64,000 bases of DNA from an uncultured Draconibacterium sp. (GCF_963676735.1 NZ_OY781464.1:1769001-1833000); one strand, 5' to 3'. Shown: positions 26,921-36,426, counted from the first letter of the stretch. Program-made: numbers and translations. The notes: generated from the sequence alone by a model not told the origin.

Positions 26921-27208
26921 ATGAGAAATAGAAGGTTTTCCAAAAATCAAATTAAAGTTATCCTAAACGAATATGAGGCTGGTACACCCATCCCTAAAAT
27001 TCTTGAAAAGTACCAAATAAGTCAAGCCACATTCTACAATTGGAAAGCGAAATTTCAAAACGATAGTATTAATGATCCGGAGGAGATTAGAAAGCTGAAA
27101 GAAGACAACGAACGACTCAGACGTATGTTTGTTGACATTAGTCTGGAAAATCAAAAACTAAAAACATTGCTTGAAAAGTATGAAGAGTCAACTAAAAAAG
27201 CTCTGTAA
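26921..27208 (+). CDS. IS3 OrfA-like helix-turn-helix protein
   Basis: The protein has 95 residues. Residues 5-48 are a transposase-type helix-turn-helix (NQIKVILNEYEAGTPIPKIL, then YQISQATFYNWKAKF). Residues ~60-90 form a leucine-zipper-like coil (RKLKEDNERLRRMF). This is the OrfA of IS3-family elements. However, no OrfB frame, no frameshift partner and no terminal inverted repeats follow; instead the UpxY gene starts 44 bp downstream on the same strand. It is either an IS remnant or a captured DNA-binding protein that now belongs to the capsule operon. The intact frame and promoter-proximal place favour retention. Confidence in the family is high and in the role low. Confidence 0.75.
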   Translation: MRNRRFSKNQIKVILNEYEAGTPIPKILEKYQISQATFYNWKAKFQNDSINDPEEIRKLKEDNERLRRMFVDISLENQKLKTLLEKYEESTKKAL

Positions 27209-27252
27209 TCAGTATTTGTGAAAATTGTCATAATCATCTGATAAAAAAAGGT

Positions 27253-27843
27253 ATGTATATAGGAAAACAAAAATATCAATGGTACGCTGTTTATACCAGG
27301 GTAAACCAGGAAAAAAAGATTGCTTCATTATTAGATGAACAAAAGATTGAGTTCTATTTGCCATTAATAAAAAAATTGAGGCAATGGAGCGATCGTAAAA
27401 AGTGGATAGAAGAACCTCTTTTTAAATGTTACATTTTTGTGCGAGTGAGTTATAAAGAATTCTTCAAAGTTAAGGATATGACCGGAGTAGTTAACTATGT
27501 GTCATTTGGTAAAACGCCACAAAGTATTCCTGATACACAATTAGAGGATATTAAAACAATAGTTAAAGAGAGAGAAAAAGAAATAGTAATTACACGAGAC
27601 AGAATATCAAAAGGCATTAAAGCTAAGGTTAACTTTGGCCCTTTAAAAGGTATACAGGGAGAGATTGTTAAAATATGCGGGCATTCACGAATTTTGATAA
27701 GAATAAAAGCAATGGGATGCTGCATACATACCAATATTGCACAAGATCAGGTTCAGGTTATAGAATCCGAAACATTGAACAGGAATAGAAATGATATTAA
27801 ATGTCAACTTCTGTATAAAAAAAGTTTAAGCACTCGTGTATAA
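27253..27843 (+). CDS. UpxY-family transcription antiterminator (NusG-like)
   Basis: The protein has 196 residues. The NusG N-terminal (NGN) domain is plain: YQWYAVYTRVNQEKKIASLL (~8-27), EFYLPLIKKLRQWSDRKKW, and PLFKCYIFVRV. A KOW-type segment, VNFGPLKGIQGEIVKI, follows near residue 121. UpxY proteins of Bacteroides act on the leader of the capsule operon that encodes them, letting RNA polymerase pass early termination sites. Its position as the second gene of the locus behind a long structured leader fits that role. Its stop codon overlaps the start of the flippase gene by 8 bp, suggesting translational coupling. Confidence 0.9.
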   Translation: MYIGKQKYQWYAVYTRVNQEKKIASLLDEQKIEFYLPLIKKLRQWSDRKKWIEEPLFKCYIFVRVSYKEFFKVKDMTGVVNYVSFGKTPQSIPDTQLEDIKTIVKEREKEIVITRDRISKGIKAKVNFGPLKGIQGEIVKICGHSRILIRIKAMGCCIHTNIAQDQVQVIESETLNRNRNDIKCQLLYKKSLSTRV

Positions 27844-29257
27844 AGGTTCTCAAAAATATTTGAGCTACAAAAAAGCGAATAATTATTGGAGAAAATTGCT
27901 GTCTGTAATTCAAAATCAAACTATATCGCTAAAAGGAGAAACACGAGGAGCCAAGGCAAAACGCCACATATTATATTCCTTTGGTATTCAGGGATTATCT
28001 ATACTTATTGGTTTATTATATGTTCCTCTCCTACTTCATTACTTAACTCAAGAAAAATATGGAATTTGGCTTACATTAACTTCTATTCTTGGTTGGTTCA
28101 GCTATTTTGATATTGGTTTAGGAAATGGGCTGCGCAACAAATTGGCCGAATCGATTGCATTGGGAAACAATAGATTGGGAAAAAAATATGTAAGTACAAC
28201 ATACGCATTGTTAACAGGCATTTTTAGTGTTGTTTTATTACTATTTCACTTCTGCAATTTTTTTCTCAACTGGAACTCCATATTAAACACCAAGAGCATT
28301 GATAGCCATGAGCTTTACGTGTTGGCATCAATAGTATTTACTTTTTTTATACTTCGTTTTATTTTTCAGTTAATAGTCGTTATTTACAAGGCCGATCAAA
28401 AACCAGCTTTTGGAAAATTAGTAACTACAATGGGGAACCTGGTTTCATTTCTTTTTGTTCTCCTTTTAACTAGATTTACTATTAAAGGCAATCTTATTCT
28501 GCTAGGCACAGTAATAAGTGCTATACCTGTCATTCTTCTTATTGCTGTTTCGTTTTTTGCTTTTAAAAAAAGATACAGAATATTTAGTCCTTCATTCAGA
28601 GAAATAGACATCAAATTAAGCCATAGCTTATTGAGCCTGGGAGTTAAGTTTTTCTTTTTACAACTTACATACATTTTTGTTTATTCAACATCAAACATTT
28701 TTGTTACACAGTTTTTTGGCCCGCAGGAAGTTGCCATTTACAACATTGCATTTAAGTATTTTCAACTACCTCACATGGCCTTTTCAATAATATTAATTCC
28801 CATCTGGTCGGCAGTAACAGACGCTTATACAAAGGCAGATTTTTCATGGTTAAAAAATACATTAAAAACATTAAATATTTTTTCACTGGTCTTTGGAGCA
28901 GGAATTATTGTAATGGTACTTATTAGCAATTGGTTTTACCTGATTTGGGTTGGAAGCGAAATAAATGTTCCCATGAAATTATCTATATCTCTAGGAATTT
29001 ATAGCATTATGCAAATTGTAATATTGCCACATTCGGCCTTTCTAAATGGAATTGGAAAAATAAAAATCTCTTTAATATCAACCACAATAGGCATGATAAT
29101 CTACCTTGTATTAATCTATGTATTTAAAGATATTTATAAAGATAGTACTGCCATTGTCATGGCAATAAACTGCACATTTATAGTTAGCGCAATCCTTCAA
29201 ATTTCGCAGGTACATATGCTGCTAAACAAAAAAGCAGTGGGTATTTGGAATGAATAA
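27836..29257 (+). CDS. Oligosaccharide flippase (Wzx-like)
   Basis: The frame gives 473 residues from a GTG at 27836; no ATG occurs early, and in-frame TTG codons near 27896 are alternatives. The protein has about 12-14 hydrophobic helices. The opening GIQGLSILIGLLYVPLLLHY and the cytoplasmic signature FDIGLGNGLRNKL are typical of the polysaccharide transporter / MATE-like Wzx family. It should flip undecaprenyl-linked repeat units to the periplasmic face. It overlaps the antiterminator gene by 8 bp and stands at the head of the biosynthetic genes. The 59-bp gap to the acyl carrier protein gene shows no terminator. Confidence 0.9.
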   Translation: MYKGSQKYLSYKKANNYWRKLLSVIQNQTISLKGETRGAKAKRHILYSFGIQGLSILIGLLYVPLLLHYLTQEKYGIWLTLTSILGWFSYFDIGLGNGLRNKLAESIALGNNRLGKKYVSTTYALLTGIFSVVLLLFHFCNFFLNWNSILNTKSIDSHELYVLASIVFTFFILRFIFQLIVVIYKADQKPAFGKLVTTMGNLVSFLFVLLLTRFTIKGNLILLGTVISAIPVILLIAVSFFAFKKRYRIFSPSFREIDIKLSHSLLSLGVKFFFLQLTYIFVYSTSNIFVTQFFGPQEVAIYNIAFKYFQLPHMAFSIILIPIWSAVTDAYTKADFSWLKNTLKTLNIFSLVFGAGIIVMVLISNWFYLIWVGSEINVPMKLSISLGIYSIMQIVILPHSAFLNGIGKIKISLISTTIGMIIYLVLIYVFKDIYKDSTAIVMAINCTFIVSAILQISQVHMLLNKKAVGIWNE

Positions 29258-29316
29258 TAAGTTCATCTAAAAACAGGTATAAATACAACATGTAAACAAA
29301 TATTAAAACTAAGCTC

Positions 29317-29574
29317 ATGGAAGTTAGTGTTAAACAAACAGAAAAGATAAGGGAGTTTATTTCAGAAGTTAGTTTTACCAAACCTGAAGAACTAAAAGAT
29401 GAAACCTTGCTATTCGAACAAGGTATATTTGATTCATTAGGTTTTCTAAATTTGATTAGTCATATCACCGATGAATATGGAATTGAAGTAGCCGATACCG
29501 AGCTTATGCCGGAAAATTTCAAATCGATTAATGCAATTGTTGCGTTTATTGACAGGAAAAAATCAATGTTGTAA
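29317..29574 (+). CDS. Acyl carrier protein
   Basis: The protein has 85 residues and a single ACP/PCP four-helix domain. The motif FDSLGFLNL contains Ser40, the expected attachment point of 4'-phosphopantetheine. The asparagine synthase gene starts 11 bp downstream, and an AMP-forming ligase gene lies three genes on. Placed in a polysaccharide locus and away from fab genes, it probably carries an acyl or aminoacyl group destined for the polymer or for a cofactor-like amide. It is not the housekeeping ACP: the usual DSLDTVEL-type motif is replaced by DSLGFLNL. Confidence 0.88.
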   Translation: MEVSVKQTEKIREFISEVSFTKPEELKDETLLFEQGIFDSLGFLNLISHITDEYGIEVADTELMPENFKSINAIVAFIDRKKSML

Positions 29575-29585
29575 ATTTATTTCTA

Positions 29586-31598
29586 ATGTGTGGTATAGCT
29601 GGCTATTTTGATTCAAACAATCAAGCAAACCAAACAATAATTAATCGAATGCTTTCTCGCATTCAACACCGCGGACCCGATGAGTGCGGAATCTACCTTA
29701 ACAAGAATTTTGGCTTTGGGAATGTCAGGCTTAGTATAATTGATATTGCCAATGGTCAGCAACCACTGCCTAATGAAGACCTGAGTCTTTGGATTGTTTT
29801 TAACGGAGAAATATTCAACTATGTTGAGCTTAGAAACGAACTAAAATCAAAAGGCCATTTTTTCAGAACACAATCTGATACAGAAGTAATCATCCATTTA
29901 TACGAAGAGTTTGGGGAAGATTGTCTCTCAAAACTAAATGGTCAATTTGCATTTTCGATATGGGATAACCACAAGAAGGAACTATTTTTAGCAAGAGACA
30001 GAATCGGAATTCGGCCATTGTTTTACTACAATTCTGCAAATCTGTTTGTATATGGATCGGAAATAAAAGCCATTTTTGAACACCCAAAAGTTAATCGAAA
30101 AATATCAGTTAACGGTTTGGCAGAAACATTCACATTTTGGACAACAATTTCGCCAAATACAATATTTGAAGATATAAAAGAGTGTCCGCCGGGGCATTTC
30201 ATTAAATACAAAAACGGACAGATAAGAATTGAAAAGTATTGGGATTTAGATTTTGCCACTGAAGGAAATTATTACCAGGGTAATTTTGAAGAAGCTAAAG
30301 CAGAATTTGATGAGCTTTTTCGGGACTCGATAAAAATACGCTTACGGGCAGATGTTCCGGTTGCCGCATATTTAAGTGGAGGAATCGATTCCAGCGCAAC
30401 AACTGCATATATTAAAGAGATAAGGCCTGATATACTCCGAACTTTCTCAATTGGATTTACAGAGAGCGAGTTTGATGAATCACATTACCAAAAGCTGGCA
30501 TCAGAATATTTTAAGACAGAACATACAGGCCATAAGTGTACAACGCATGAAGTAGGTAAAAACTTTCCAAAGGTAATTTGGCATAGCGAAATACCTTTAC
30601 TACGTACTTCTCCTTCTCCAATGTATAGCCTGTCGAATAAGGTAAGAGAAAACAATATTAAAGTTGTGATTACAGGAGAAGGTGCCGACGAATTATTGGC
30701 AGGATATAATATTTTTAAGGAAAATAAAATACGACATTTTTGGTCTAAATATCCGGATTCCAAAATTCGCCCACTACTTTTAAAAAAACTGTATCCTTAT
30801 ATTCCATCCTTACAAAATGCAAATCCGAACGTTCTTAGAATGTTTTTTGCGTATAAACTTACTGAAACAGATTCGCCAATATATTCTCATTTGTTAAGAT
30901 GGAAAAATTCATCAAATATTATCCGGCATTTTCATCCTGATATACTTGATAAACTATCGTCCTTTAATCCTAATTCAATAATTCTCAAAAAACTAAATGG
31001 CAAAATCAATCATTTGGATTCTCTGGCCAAAGCACAATACATAGAAACCACAGTATTTCTTGCAGGCTATCTGTTATCATCGCAGGGAGACCGGATGGGA
31101 ATGGCAAATTCGGTTGAAGGACGGTATCCGTTTCTTGACCATCGTATTATCGAATTCTGCGCTTCATTGCCACCGGAATTCAAATTAAAAGGTTTAAATG
31201 AAAAAGTGTTGTTAAAATCAGTAATGAAAGGAAGATTACCGGATGAAATTCTGAAAAGACCGAAACAGGCTTACCGGGCTCCTATTCAGAATAGTTTTCT
31301 CGGCGAACATGTGCCAGGGTATGTAAAATCGGAACTAAATAAAAAAGCATTGCAGAGTGCGGGTATTTTCAATTACGAGTCAGTCTCCAAATTATTAAAC
31401 AAAATGACGATAAATAGAGAACATTCGGAGGTTGACAATATGGCACTTACAGCAATACTTTCTACTCAGCTATTGCACAAACTGTTTATTACAGAATTCA
31501 GACATCTAAATACTAATGAATTAATTTCATGCACAATCAGATCGGAAAATGAATATCTCGTTAAAAACCATTACAAAGAAACCAGCATTTTCAAGTGA
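29586..31598 (+). CDS. Asparagine synthase-type glutamine amidotransferase
   Basis: The protein has 670 residues. Cys2 directly after the initiator (MCGIAGYFDS) is the N-terminal glutaminase nucleophile. RIQHRGPDECGIY and NGEIFNYVELRNEL follow in the class II glutamine amidotransferase domain (1-~210). The synthetase domain has the PP-loop AAYLSGGIDSSATTAYI (~258-274) for ATP, GEGADELLAGY, and SVEGRYPFLDHR. It thus joins ammonia from glutamine to an adenylated carboxylate. Such AsnB homologues recur in exopolysaccharide loci, including exosortase-linked ones, where the substrate is not free aspartate. Its 3' end overlaps the next gene by 50 bp. Confidence 0.9.
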   Translation: MCGIAGYFDSNNQANQTIINRMLSRIQHRGPDECGIYLNKNFGFGNVRLSIIDIANGQQPLPNEDLSLWIVFNGEIFNYVELRNELKSKGHFFRTQSDTEVIIHLYEEFGEDCLSKLNGQFAFSIWDNHKKELFLARDRIGIRPLFYYNSANLFVYGSEIKAIFEHPKVNRKISVNGLAETFTFWTTISPNTIFEDIKECPPGHFIKYKNGQIRIEKYWDLDFATEGNYYQGNFEEAKAEFDELFRDSIKIRLRADVPVAAYLSGGIDSSATTAYIKEIRPDILRTFSIGFTESEFDESHYQKLASEYFKTEHTGHKCTTHEVGKNFPKVIWHSEIPLLRTSPSPMYSLSNKVRENNIKVVITGEGADELLAGYNIFKENKIRHFWSKYPDSKIRPLLLKKLYPYIPSLQNANPNVLRMFFAYKLTETDSPIYSHLLRWKNSSNIIRHFHPDILDKLSSFNPNSIILKKLNGKINHLDSLAKAQYIETTVFLAGYLLSSQGDRMGMANSVEGRYPFLDHRIIEFCASLPPEFKLKGLNEKVLLKSVMKGRLPDEILKRPKQAYRAPIQNSFLGEHVPGYVKSELNKKALQSAGIFNYESVSKLLNKMTINREHSEVDNMALTAILSTQLLHKLFITEFRHLNTNELISCTIRSENEYLVKNHYKETSIFK

Positions 31599-32550
31599 TA
31601 TTGTAAAACTACCGGATGTTGAACAAACAGTGTTTAACATTACCGAACATTTAAAAAACGATGTTTATAAAGTGCTTAAAAGAAGAGGTGGTGTGGTTGG
31701 TATTAGTGGTGGAATTGATTCTGCTGTAACCCTTGCACTCACTTCCCGGGCTTTAGGTGCTAATAATGTACTTGGCATTATAATGCCGGATCGTGATTCA
31801 AGTTCAGATAGCAAAACACTAGCATTGGAACTTGCCGGTAAATTTGGTATTAAAACAATTGAGGAGGATATAACTGCCGCACTAAATGGATTTGGCTGTT
31901 ATGCAAGAAGAGACGAAGCCGTTAAAAGTGTAATTCCCGATTTTAATCCGAATGAGGATAAATTTAAAATTGAGATTAAGCAACAGGTAATTAATATGAA
32001 ATTACCACCGATATTTTATGCTACCGTTCATTTTAGCAACGGAGAAGTTGAAAGTAAAAGATTGCCATTGAAAGAATACCTGCAAATTGTTGCTGCATCA
32101 AATTTTAAGCAACGAAGTCGGATGTCGATGCTTTATTACCATGCCGAAGCAAATCATTATGCTGTTATTGGTACGCCTAATAAACACGAGGTACGACAAG
32201 GTTTTTTTGTTAAATACGGCGATGGCGGTGCCGATGTGATGCCAATTGGCCATATGTTAAAAACACAGGTTTATCAATTAGCTCATTTCCTGGGTGTGCC
32301 CGATGGAATAATCAAACGAACACCAACAACGGATACTTATTCAGCAGAACAAACCCAGGAAGACTTCTTTTTCCAACTTCCTTTTAATATTATGGATCCG
32401 TTATGGCATGGATGGGAGAATGGATACTCTGCTGCGGAAGTTGCTGCAGAATTGAATTTTACCGAAGAAGAAGTTGAAAGTATATACACAAATTTCAGAC
32501 GAAAAATGCAAACGACGAATTACTTAAGAATGCCGCCGATCCATTATTAA
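31549..32550 (+). CDS. NAD synthase-like ATP-dependent amide ligase
   Basis: The protein has 333 residues. The PP-loop GISGGIDSAV lies at 51-60, and GTPNKHEVRQGFFVKYGDGG plus MPIGHMLKTQVYQLAHFLG match the NadE synthetase core. PTTDTYSAEQTQEDF stands where NadE has its deamido-NAD-binding loop. No glutaminase (nitrilase) domain is attached, so ammonia would have to come from elsewhere, perhaps the neighbouring AsnB. The long insert at ~115-165 and the embedding in a capsule cassette argue against a housekeeping NAD role. It probably adenylates and amidates another carboxylate. The 50-bp overlap with asnB implies tight coupling. Confidence 0.82.
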   Translation: MNISLKTITKKPAFSSDIVKLPDVEQTVFNITEHLKNDVYKVLKRRGGVVGISGGIDSAVTLALTSRALGANNVLGIIMPDRDSSSDSKTLALELAGKFGIKTIEEDITAALNGFGCYARRDEAVKSVIPDFNPNEDKFKIEIKQQVINMKLPPIFYATVHFSNGEVESKRLPLKEYLQIVAASNFKQRSRMSMLYYHAEANHYAVIGTPNKHEVRQGFFVKYGDGGADVMPIGHMLKTQVYQLAHFLGVPDGIIKRTPTTDTYSAEQTQEDFFFQLPFNIMDPLWHGWENGYSAAEVAAELNFTEEEVESIYTNFRRKMQTTNYLRMPPIHY

Positions 32551-32611
32551 TAAATGATCTCGTGTCTAATGCCTGCAAAATTTGCCAATTCTATTTTAAA
32601 TTAAAACTACC

Positions 32612-34072
32612 ATGAATGCAACACAGTATTTATTTGAAAAAACTGCCAGACTTGACAAAGATTTTGTTTTAGGAAATAAAGAAACAATATCATATTCCAG
32701 TCTTTATGAGCAAAGTTCGAAAATGGCCACTTATCTTTCTGAGAAATTTGGAAGTCAGAAAAATATTTTATTGGTAAGTAATAACAATCGTTTTTTTCTG
32801 GTTTGCTATTTAGGAATAATGTTATCAGGGAATGTGTGTGTACCTCTAAATCCATCAATTGAAATCGGCAATTTCCATTATATCGCTGAAAAAAGTGAAT
32901 TTGTTCTGTGTTTTTTAGAAAAAAGATTAGAAAAAAAATTAATTCTTCCGGTGATACAAACCGTGACTGATACGGAATATTTAGATTTAATAATTAACGA
33001 AAGACAATATCTAAACAATGATACTTTTGATTCGAATTTGCCGGCACAAATTATTTTCACATCTGGTTCAACCGGCAAACAAAAAGGTGTAGTACTAAGC
33101 CATAAAAATATTATTGTCAACACAAATTCTATTATAAAGTACCTTAAACTCTCTCAGGAAGATATAATTGAAGTAGTACTGCCTTTTTTCTATTGTTACG
33201 GACTTTCACTGCTTCACACCCATTTAAGGGTTGGCGGTTCCATGGTTTTAAATAATACTTTTATATTTCTTGGAACTGTACTAAATGATATAATCAAATA
33301 TAAATGTACAGGATTTGCAGGTGTTCCAAGTCATTTTCAAATCCTGCTACGAAAATCCGAAAGTTTTAAAAAAGGGAAATTCCCAACACTGCGATATGTT
33401 ACTCAGGCAGGAGGTAAACTACACAATACATTCATTTCTGAGTTCATTCGTTGTTTCCCCGACATCAAATTTTATGTGATGTATGGACAGACCGAAGCTA
33501 CTGCACGACTTTCGTACCTTAAGCCGGATGAGTTAAATGACAAATTGGGCTCTATTGGACACGGAATTCCGGATGTGCAGCTAAAAGTTGTAAATGAAAC
33601 AGGACAACAAATACAAGCTGGAAATATTGGTGAAATTATTGCAAAAGGTGATAATATCATGCTGGGATATTATAAAGATGCTGAAAGTACAAAAAAGACA
33701 CTAAAAGATGGATGGTTATATACCGGCGATGTTGGCACCGTTGATAGCGACGGATACATCTACCTTACCGCACGAAAAAAAGAAATTATTAAAGTGGCAG
33801 GAAGACGAATCAGTCCTAAAGAAATTGAGGAAGTTCTTGTTTCTTTCCCTGATGTTGTAGACTGTACCATTGATGCAATTGATGATGATATAACCGGTGA
33901 AGCCATAAAGGCAACTATAGTTTTGAAAGAAAATGCGAAGCAGATAGTAACAGCAGACGTTCTGAAATCATTCTGCGGAGAAAAACTCGATCATCACAAA
34001 ATTCCTCAAACCATTGAATTTGCAAAGGGAATGAAGATCAATTCTGCAGGTAAAAAAGTAAAAGCCACATAA
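32612..34072 (+). CDS. AMP-forming acyl/aminoacyl ligase
   Basis: The protein has 486 residues of the class I adenylate-forming superfamily. The phosphate loop IIFTSGSTGKQKGVVLSHKN is at ~149-168 and YGQTEATARLS at ~291. The hinge region GWLYTGDVGTVDSDGYIYLT and KVAGRRISPKEIEEVL are clear, and the C-terminal GKKVKAT supplies the catalytic Lys region. It should activate a carboxylic acid as an acyl-adenylate and pass it to the phosphopantetheine of the ACP encoded three genes upstream. Acyl-CoA ligases of this type are known beside amidotransferases in exosortase-linked exopolysaccharide loci. The acid is unknown. Confidence 0.9.
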   Translation: MNATQYLFEKTARLDKDFVLGNKETISYSSLYEQSSKMATYLSEKFGSQKNILLVSNNNRFFLVCYLGIMLSGNVCVPLNPSIEIGNFHYIAEKSEFVLCFLEKRLEKKLILPVIQTVTDTEYLDLIINERQYLNNDTFDSNLPAQIIFTSGSTGKQKGVVLSHKNIIVNTNSIIKYLKLSQEDIIEVVLPFFYCYGLSLLHTHLRVGGSMVLNNTFIFLGTVLNDIIKYKCTGFAGVPSHFQILLRKSESFKKGKFPTLRYVTQAGGKLHNTFISEFIRCFPDIKFYVMYGQTEATARLSYLKPDELNDKLGSIGHGIPDVQLKVVNETGQQIQAGNIGEIIAKGDNIMLGYYKDAESTKKTLKDGWLYTGDVGTVDSDGYIYLTARKKEIIKVAGRRISPKEIEEVLVSFPDVVDCTIDAIDDDITGEAIKATIVLKENAKQIVTADVLKSFCGEKLDHHKIPQTIEFAKGMKINSAGKKVKAT

Positions 34073-34173
34073 TACGCTGGTTTAATAATGTTTATTGCAT
34101 TCGCAGTTCGTTCAAAAATCCCCGTAAACAAGTTTTAATTTTATTTACACCTATGCTACAACCAATACATTCA

Positions 34174-35007
34174 ATGAAAACACGTGCAGTTTGGCTCTTG
34201 GCAATAATTATAGTTCTGTTTGTTGAATGTAAAAACGATACCAGTATGAAAGAGAATAACAGTACTAAAATCCTCTTTTTGCATCATAGTACCGGAAAGA
34301 ATATATTAAGGGGAAATCAAAATAAAATTTGGTATAAAATAACAAAGAAAGGAGATGTTAAAAGGTTATTTCAAAAGTACAATGCCCTACATAATAGCCA
34401 ATATGAATTTTATGCACAGAACTTTCCGAAGAAGAAACCCTACGGGTGGAAAAACTACCCATATGATTATTATAACATTTGGGTTAAGCATGCAGGTGAC
34501 TCACACTTTCAGGAAGAACCGACTTTGGAAATACTTACCAAAACTTACGATGTAATAATCTGGAAACACTGCTTTCCTGTTTCCAGTATTATAGAGAATG
34601 ATGGACATCCGAACGTAAATTCAAAGATAAAAACACTGGAAAATTACAAGCTACAGTACAATGCACTAAAAAAGAAAATGCATGAGTTTTCAACTACGAA
34701 GTTTATTGTATGGACGCCCCCTGCTTTGGTTAAAAATGCAACCACAGAAGACATTGCAAATAGGGCAAACTTGTTTAGTGACTGGATGATTAAAGAATGG
34801 GATGAGAAGAATGACAATATATTTATATGGGATTTTAGGGAACTGGAAACTGACGGAGATGTTTTTATAAAGACTGAATATGCAAATTCGATAAACGACC
34901 CCCACCCTAACAAAAAGTTTGCTGCAAAAATTTCCTCACTATTCGTTAATCGCATAATAGATATTATTGAAAACAACGGAAACAAAACAACCTTAACAGG
35001 GGGATAA
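34174..35007 (+). CDS. Secreted HHSTG-motif protein, putative SGNH-like hydrolase (lipoprotein type)
   Basis: The start at 34174 is preferred because it begins the signal peptide MKTRAVWLLAIIIVLFVEC; an in-frame ATG lies at 34153. The Cys follows Glu, an unusual -1 residue for a lipobox, so lipidation is probable but not certain. The mature protein (277 residues in total) has LFLHHSTGKN, NYPYDYYNIW, YDVIIWKHCFP, IKTLENYKLQYNALKKKM, FIVWTPP and DPHPNKKFA in order. The Ser of HHSTG and a final D-x-H-P-N fit an SGNH-type Ser-Asp-His triad. A clear paralogue sharing all these blocks is encoded at 45528-46550. It lies between the ligase and polymerase genes, so the polymer or its acyl substituent is the likely substrate. 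Confidence 0.75.
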   Translation: MKTRAVWLLAIIIVLFVECKNDTSMKENNSTKILFLHHSTGKNILRGNQNKIWYKITKKGDVKRLFQKYNALHNSQYEFYAQNFPKKKPYGWKNYPYDYYNIWVKHAGDSHFQEEPTLEILTKTYDVIIWKHCFPVSSIIENDGHPNVNSKIKTLENYKLQYNALKKKMHEFSTTKFIVWTPPALVKNATTEDIANRANLFSDWMIKEWDEKNDNIFIWDFRELETDGDVFIKTEYANSINDPHPNKKFAAKISSLFVNRIIDIIENNGNKTTLTGG

Positions 35008-35035
35008 GTTGGTTAACTGCTTGCTATCATGAATA

Positions 35036-36385
35036 ATGATAAAACTAAAAAGTATTGACAAAGTGGTAGATTATTTTAAGAATAGCATTATTCTGCTGTA
35101 TTGTAGTACTATAATAGCAACCTTAATTCTTGTTTTAGGTTTAAACCTGAATGCACAACACTATAGATTACTGTTTAATACATTATCATACATCATAATA
35201 ATTGTTGGTTTCATTAAATTTCCGGTTATTAATTCGGCATGTTTTAGTGCAAAAGATAATATCTTGATTGGAATTCTTTTGACTTGGTTCATTTTTTGTA
35301 TTTTCAGGTCAATTCATATTCCATTTAGCAACTTAACAACGATGCCGCGTTTTCTTGGCGGAAGACTCTATTCGGCAGCTTTGCTGGCTCCGTTATTTGT
35401 ATTTTGGGGTGGCAATCTTAAAGTGCTCATTTCTTTATGGCAGTTCTCTAAAATATTTATTGTAATCTTTTTGATTTTAAGTCCTTCCCTGTTTTTTTTT
35501 GAGAACAATTACTTATGGCGTTTAACTTATATTTTACCACTCTTTCTTCTTAATAAAGATAAACTTGAGAAAGAATATGTTTTGTACACCTATCTGGCTA
35601 TTGGGGCGGTTATGCTGTTTTTTGTTATTACTAGTGAGCGTAACCAGTTTGCAAAATTATTCTACTATTTGGTTATAATATCAACTTTCCGAATCAATAA
35701 TAAACTAAATAGCATTACAAACATCTCAGTTAAGATTACCGGCGTTATTACCGCTGGAATTATATTTTGTGGGTTTATGTACATCTACACCGGTAGGTTA
35801 AGCAAACACTTTTCAGATCCCATAATTGTTGAGAATATTAAATCGTATGAAAAAGACAATTTAAATTCTGATACGAGAACGATGGTTTTTGAGGATTTTG
35901 CCATTGATTTTTCAAAATGGCCTGATTTATTATATGGAAGAGGAGCGTTAGGCACAACCTATAGTCCTCGATTCATAACACTACAAGAACTTTACAATGA
36001 AAATGAAAATGTATTCCGATTTCCTTACGGTCACCGACTTGAAGTGGAGTCTGGTTATCTGCAAATAATTCTCAAAACCGGACTGCTTGGTCTAATCCCG
36101 ATGATTATGATTGGGTTACGAGCCATGTTTTTAGGTTTTTACAGAACAAAAAATAACCTGACGATTATTTGTGCTTTTATTGTATTGGAACGATTAATAC
36201 TTATGTACCCTTTTGGGCTGCCAGCTTATTCAATCGACTATATTCTATTTTGGCTCTGTATTGGTGCATGTCTGTCTGAAAAAATCAGGAGCTTGTCAAA
36301 CAATAGCATTTATTTATTTTTTAGAGTAACGGAATTATACCAGTTAATCTCATTCTCGAAAGAACAAAGAAATTTTAATAAATAA
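35036..36385 (+). CDS. O-antigen polymerase/ligase-like membrane protein (Wzy-like)
   Basis: The protein has 449 residues and about 10-12 transmembrane helices. A large hydrophilic loop (~265-345) precedes the final helix bundle. The segment YGHRLEVESGYLQIILKTGL followed by LGLIPMIMIGL is the characteristic end of the periplasmic loop in Wzy/WaaL proteins (conserved Arg/His and Gly-Leu-x-Gly). In a Wzx/Wzy pathway it would join flipped repeat units in the periplasm. Wzy proteins diverge strongly in sequence, so this call rests on topology, the loop motif and context. It starts 29 bp after the HHSTG lipoprotein gene. Confidence 0.8.
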   Translation: MIKLKSIDKVVDYFKNSIILLYCSTIIATLILVLGLNLNAQHYRLLFNTLSYIIIIVGFIKFPVINSACFSAKDNILIGILLTWFIFCIFRSIHIPFSNLTTMPRFLGGRLYSAALLAPLFVFWGGNLKVLISLWQFSKIFIVIFLILSPSLFFFENNYLWRLTYILPLFLLNKDKLEKEYVLYTYLAIGAVMLFFVITSERNQFAKLFYYLVIISTFRINNKLNSITNISVKITGVITAGIIFCGFMYIYTGRLSKHFSDPIIVENIKSYEKDNLNSDTRTMVFEDFAIDFSKWPDLLYGRGALGTTYSPRFITLQELYNENENVFRFPYGHRLEVESGYLQIILKTGLLGLIPMIMIGLRAMFLGFYRTKNNLTIICAFIVLERLILMYPFGLPAYSIDYILFWLCIGACLSEKIRSLSNNSIYLFFRVTELYQLISFSKEQRNFNK

Positions 36386-36426
36386 GTCAAGTACGATTCA
36401 TTTGATTTAAGTAACTCTAGATAAGT

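Noticed and set aside
26921..27208. Complete IS3 insertion sequence
   Set aside because: Only an OrfA-like gene is present; there is no OrfB, no frameshift arrangement and no terminal inverted repeats around it.
29317..29574. Housekeeping acyl carrier protein of fatty acid synthesis
   Set aside because: The serine motif differs from the usual AcpP form and the neighbours are capsule and amidotransferase genes, not fab genes.
29317..34072. Exosortase/PEP-CTERM system
   Set aside because: The ligase and amidotransferase resemble those of exosortase loci, but no exosortase, PEP-CTERM protein or related marker is encoded in the window.
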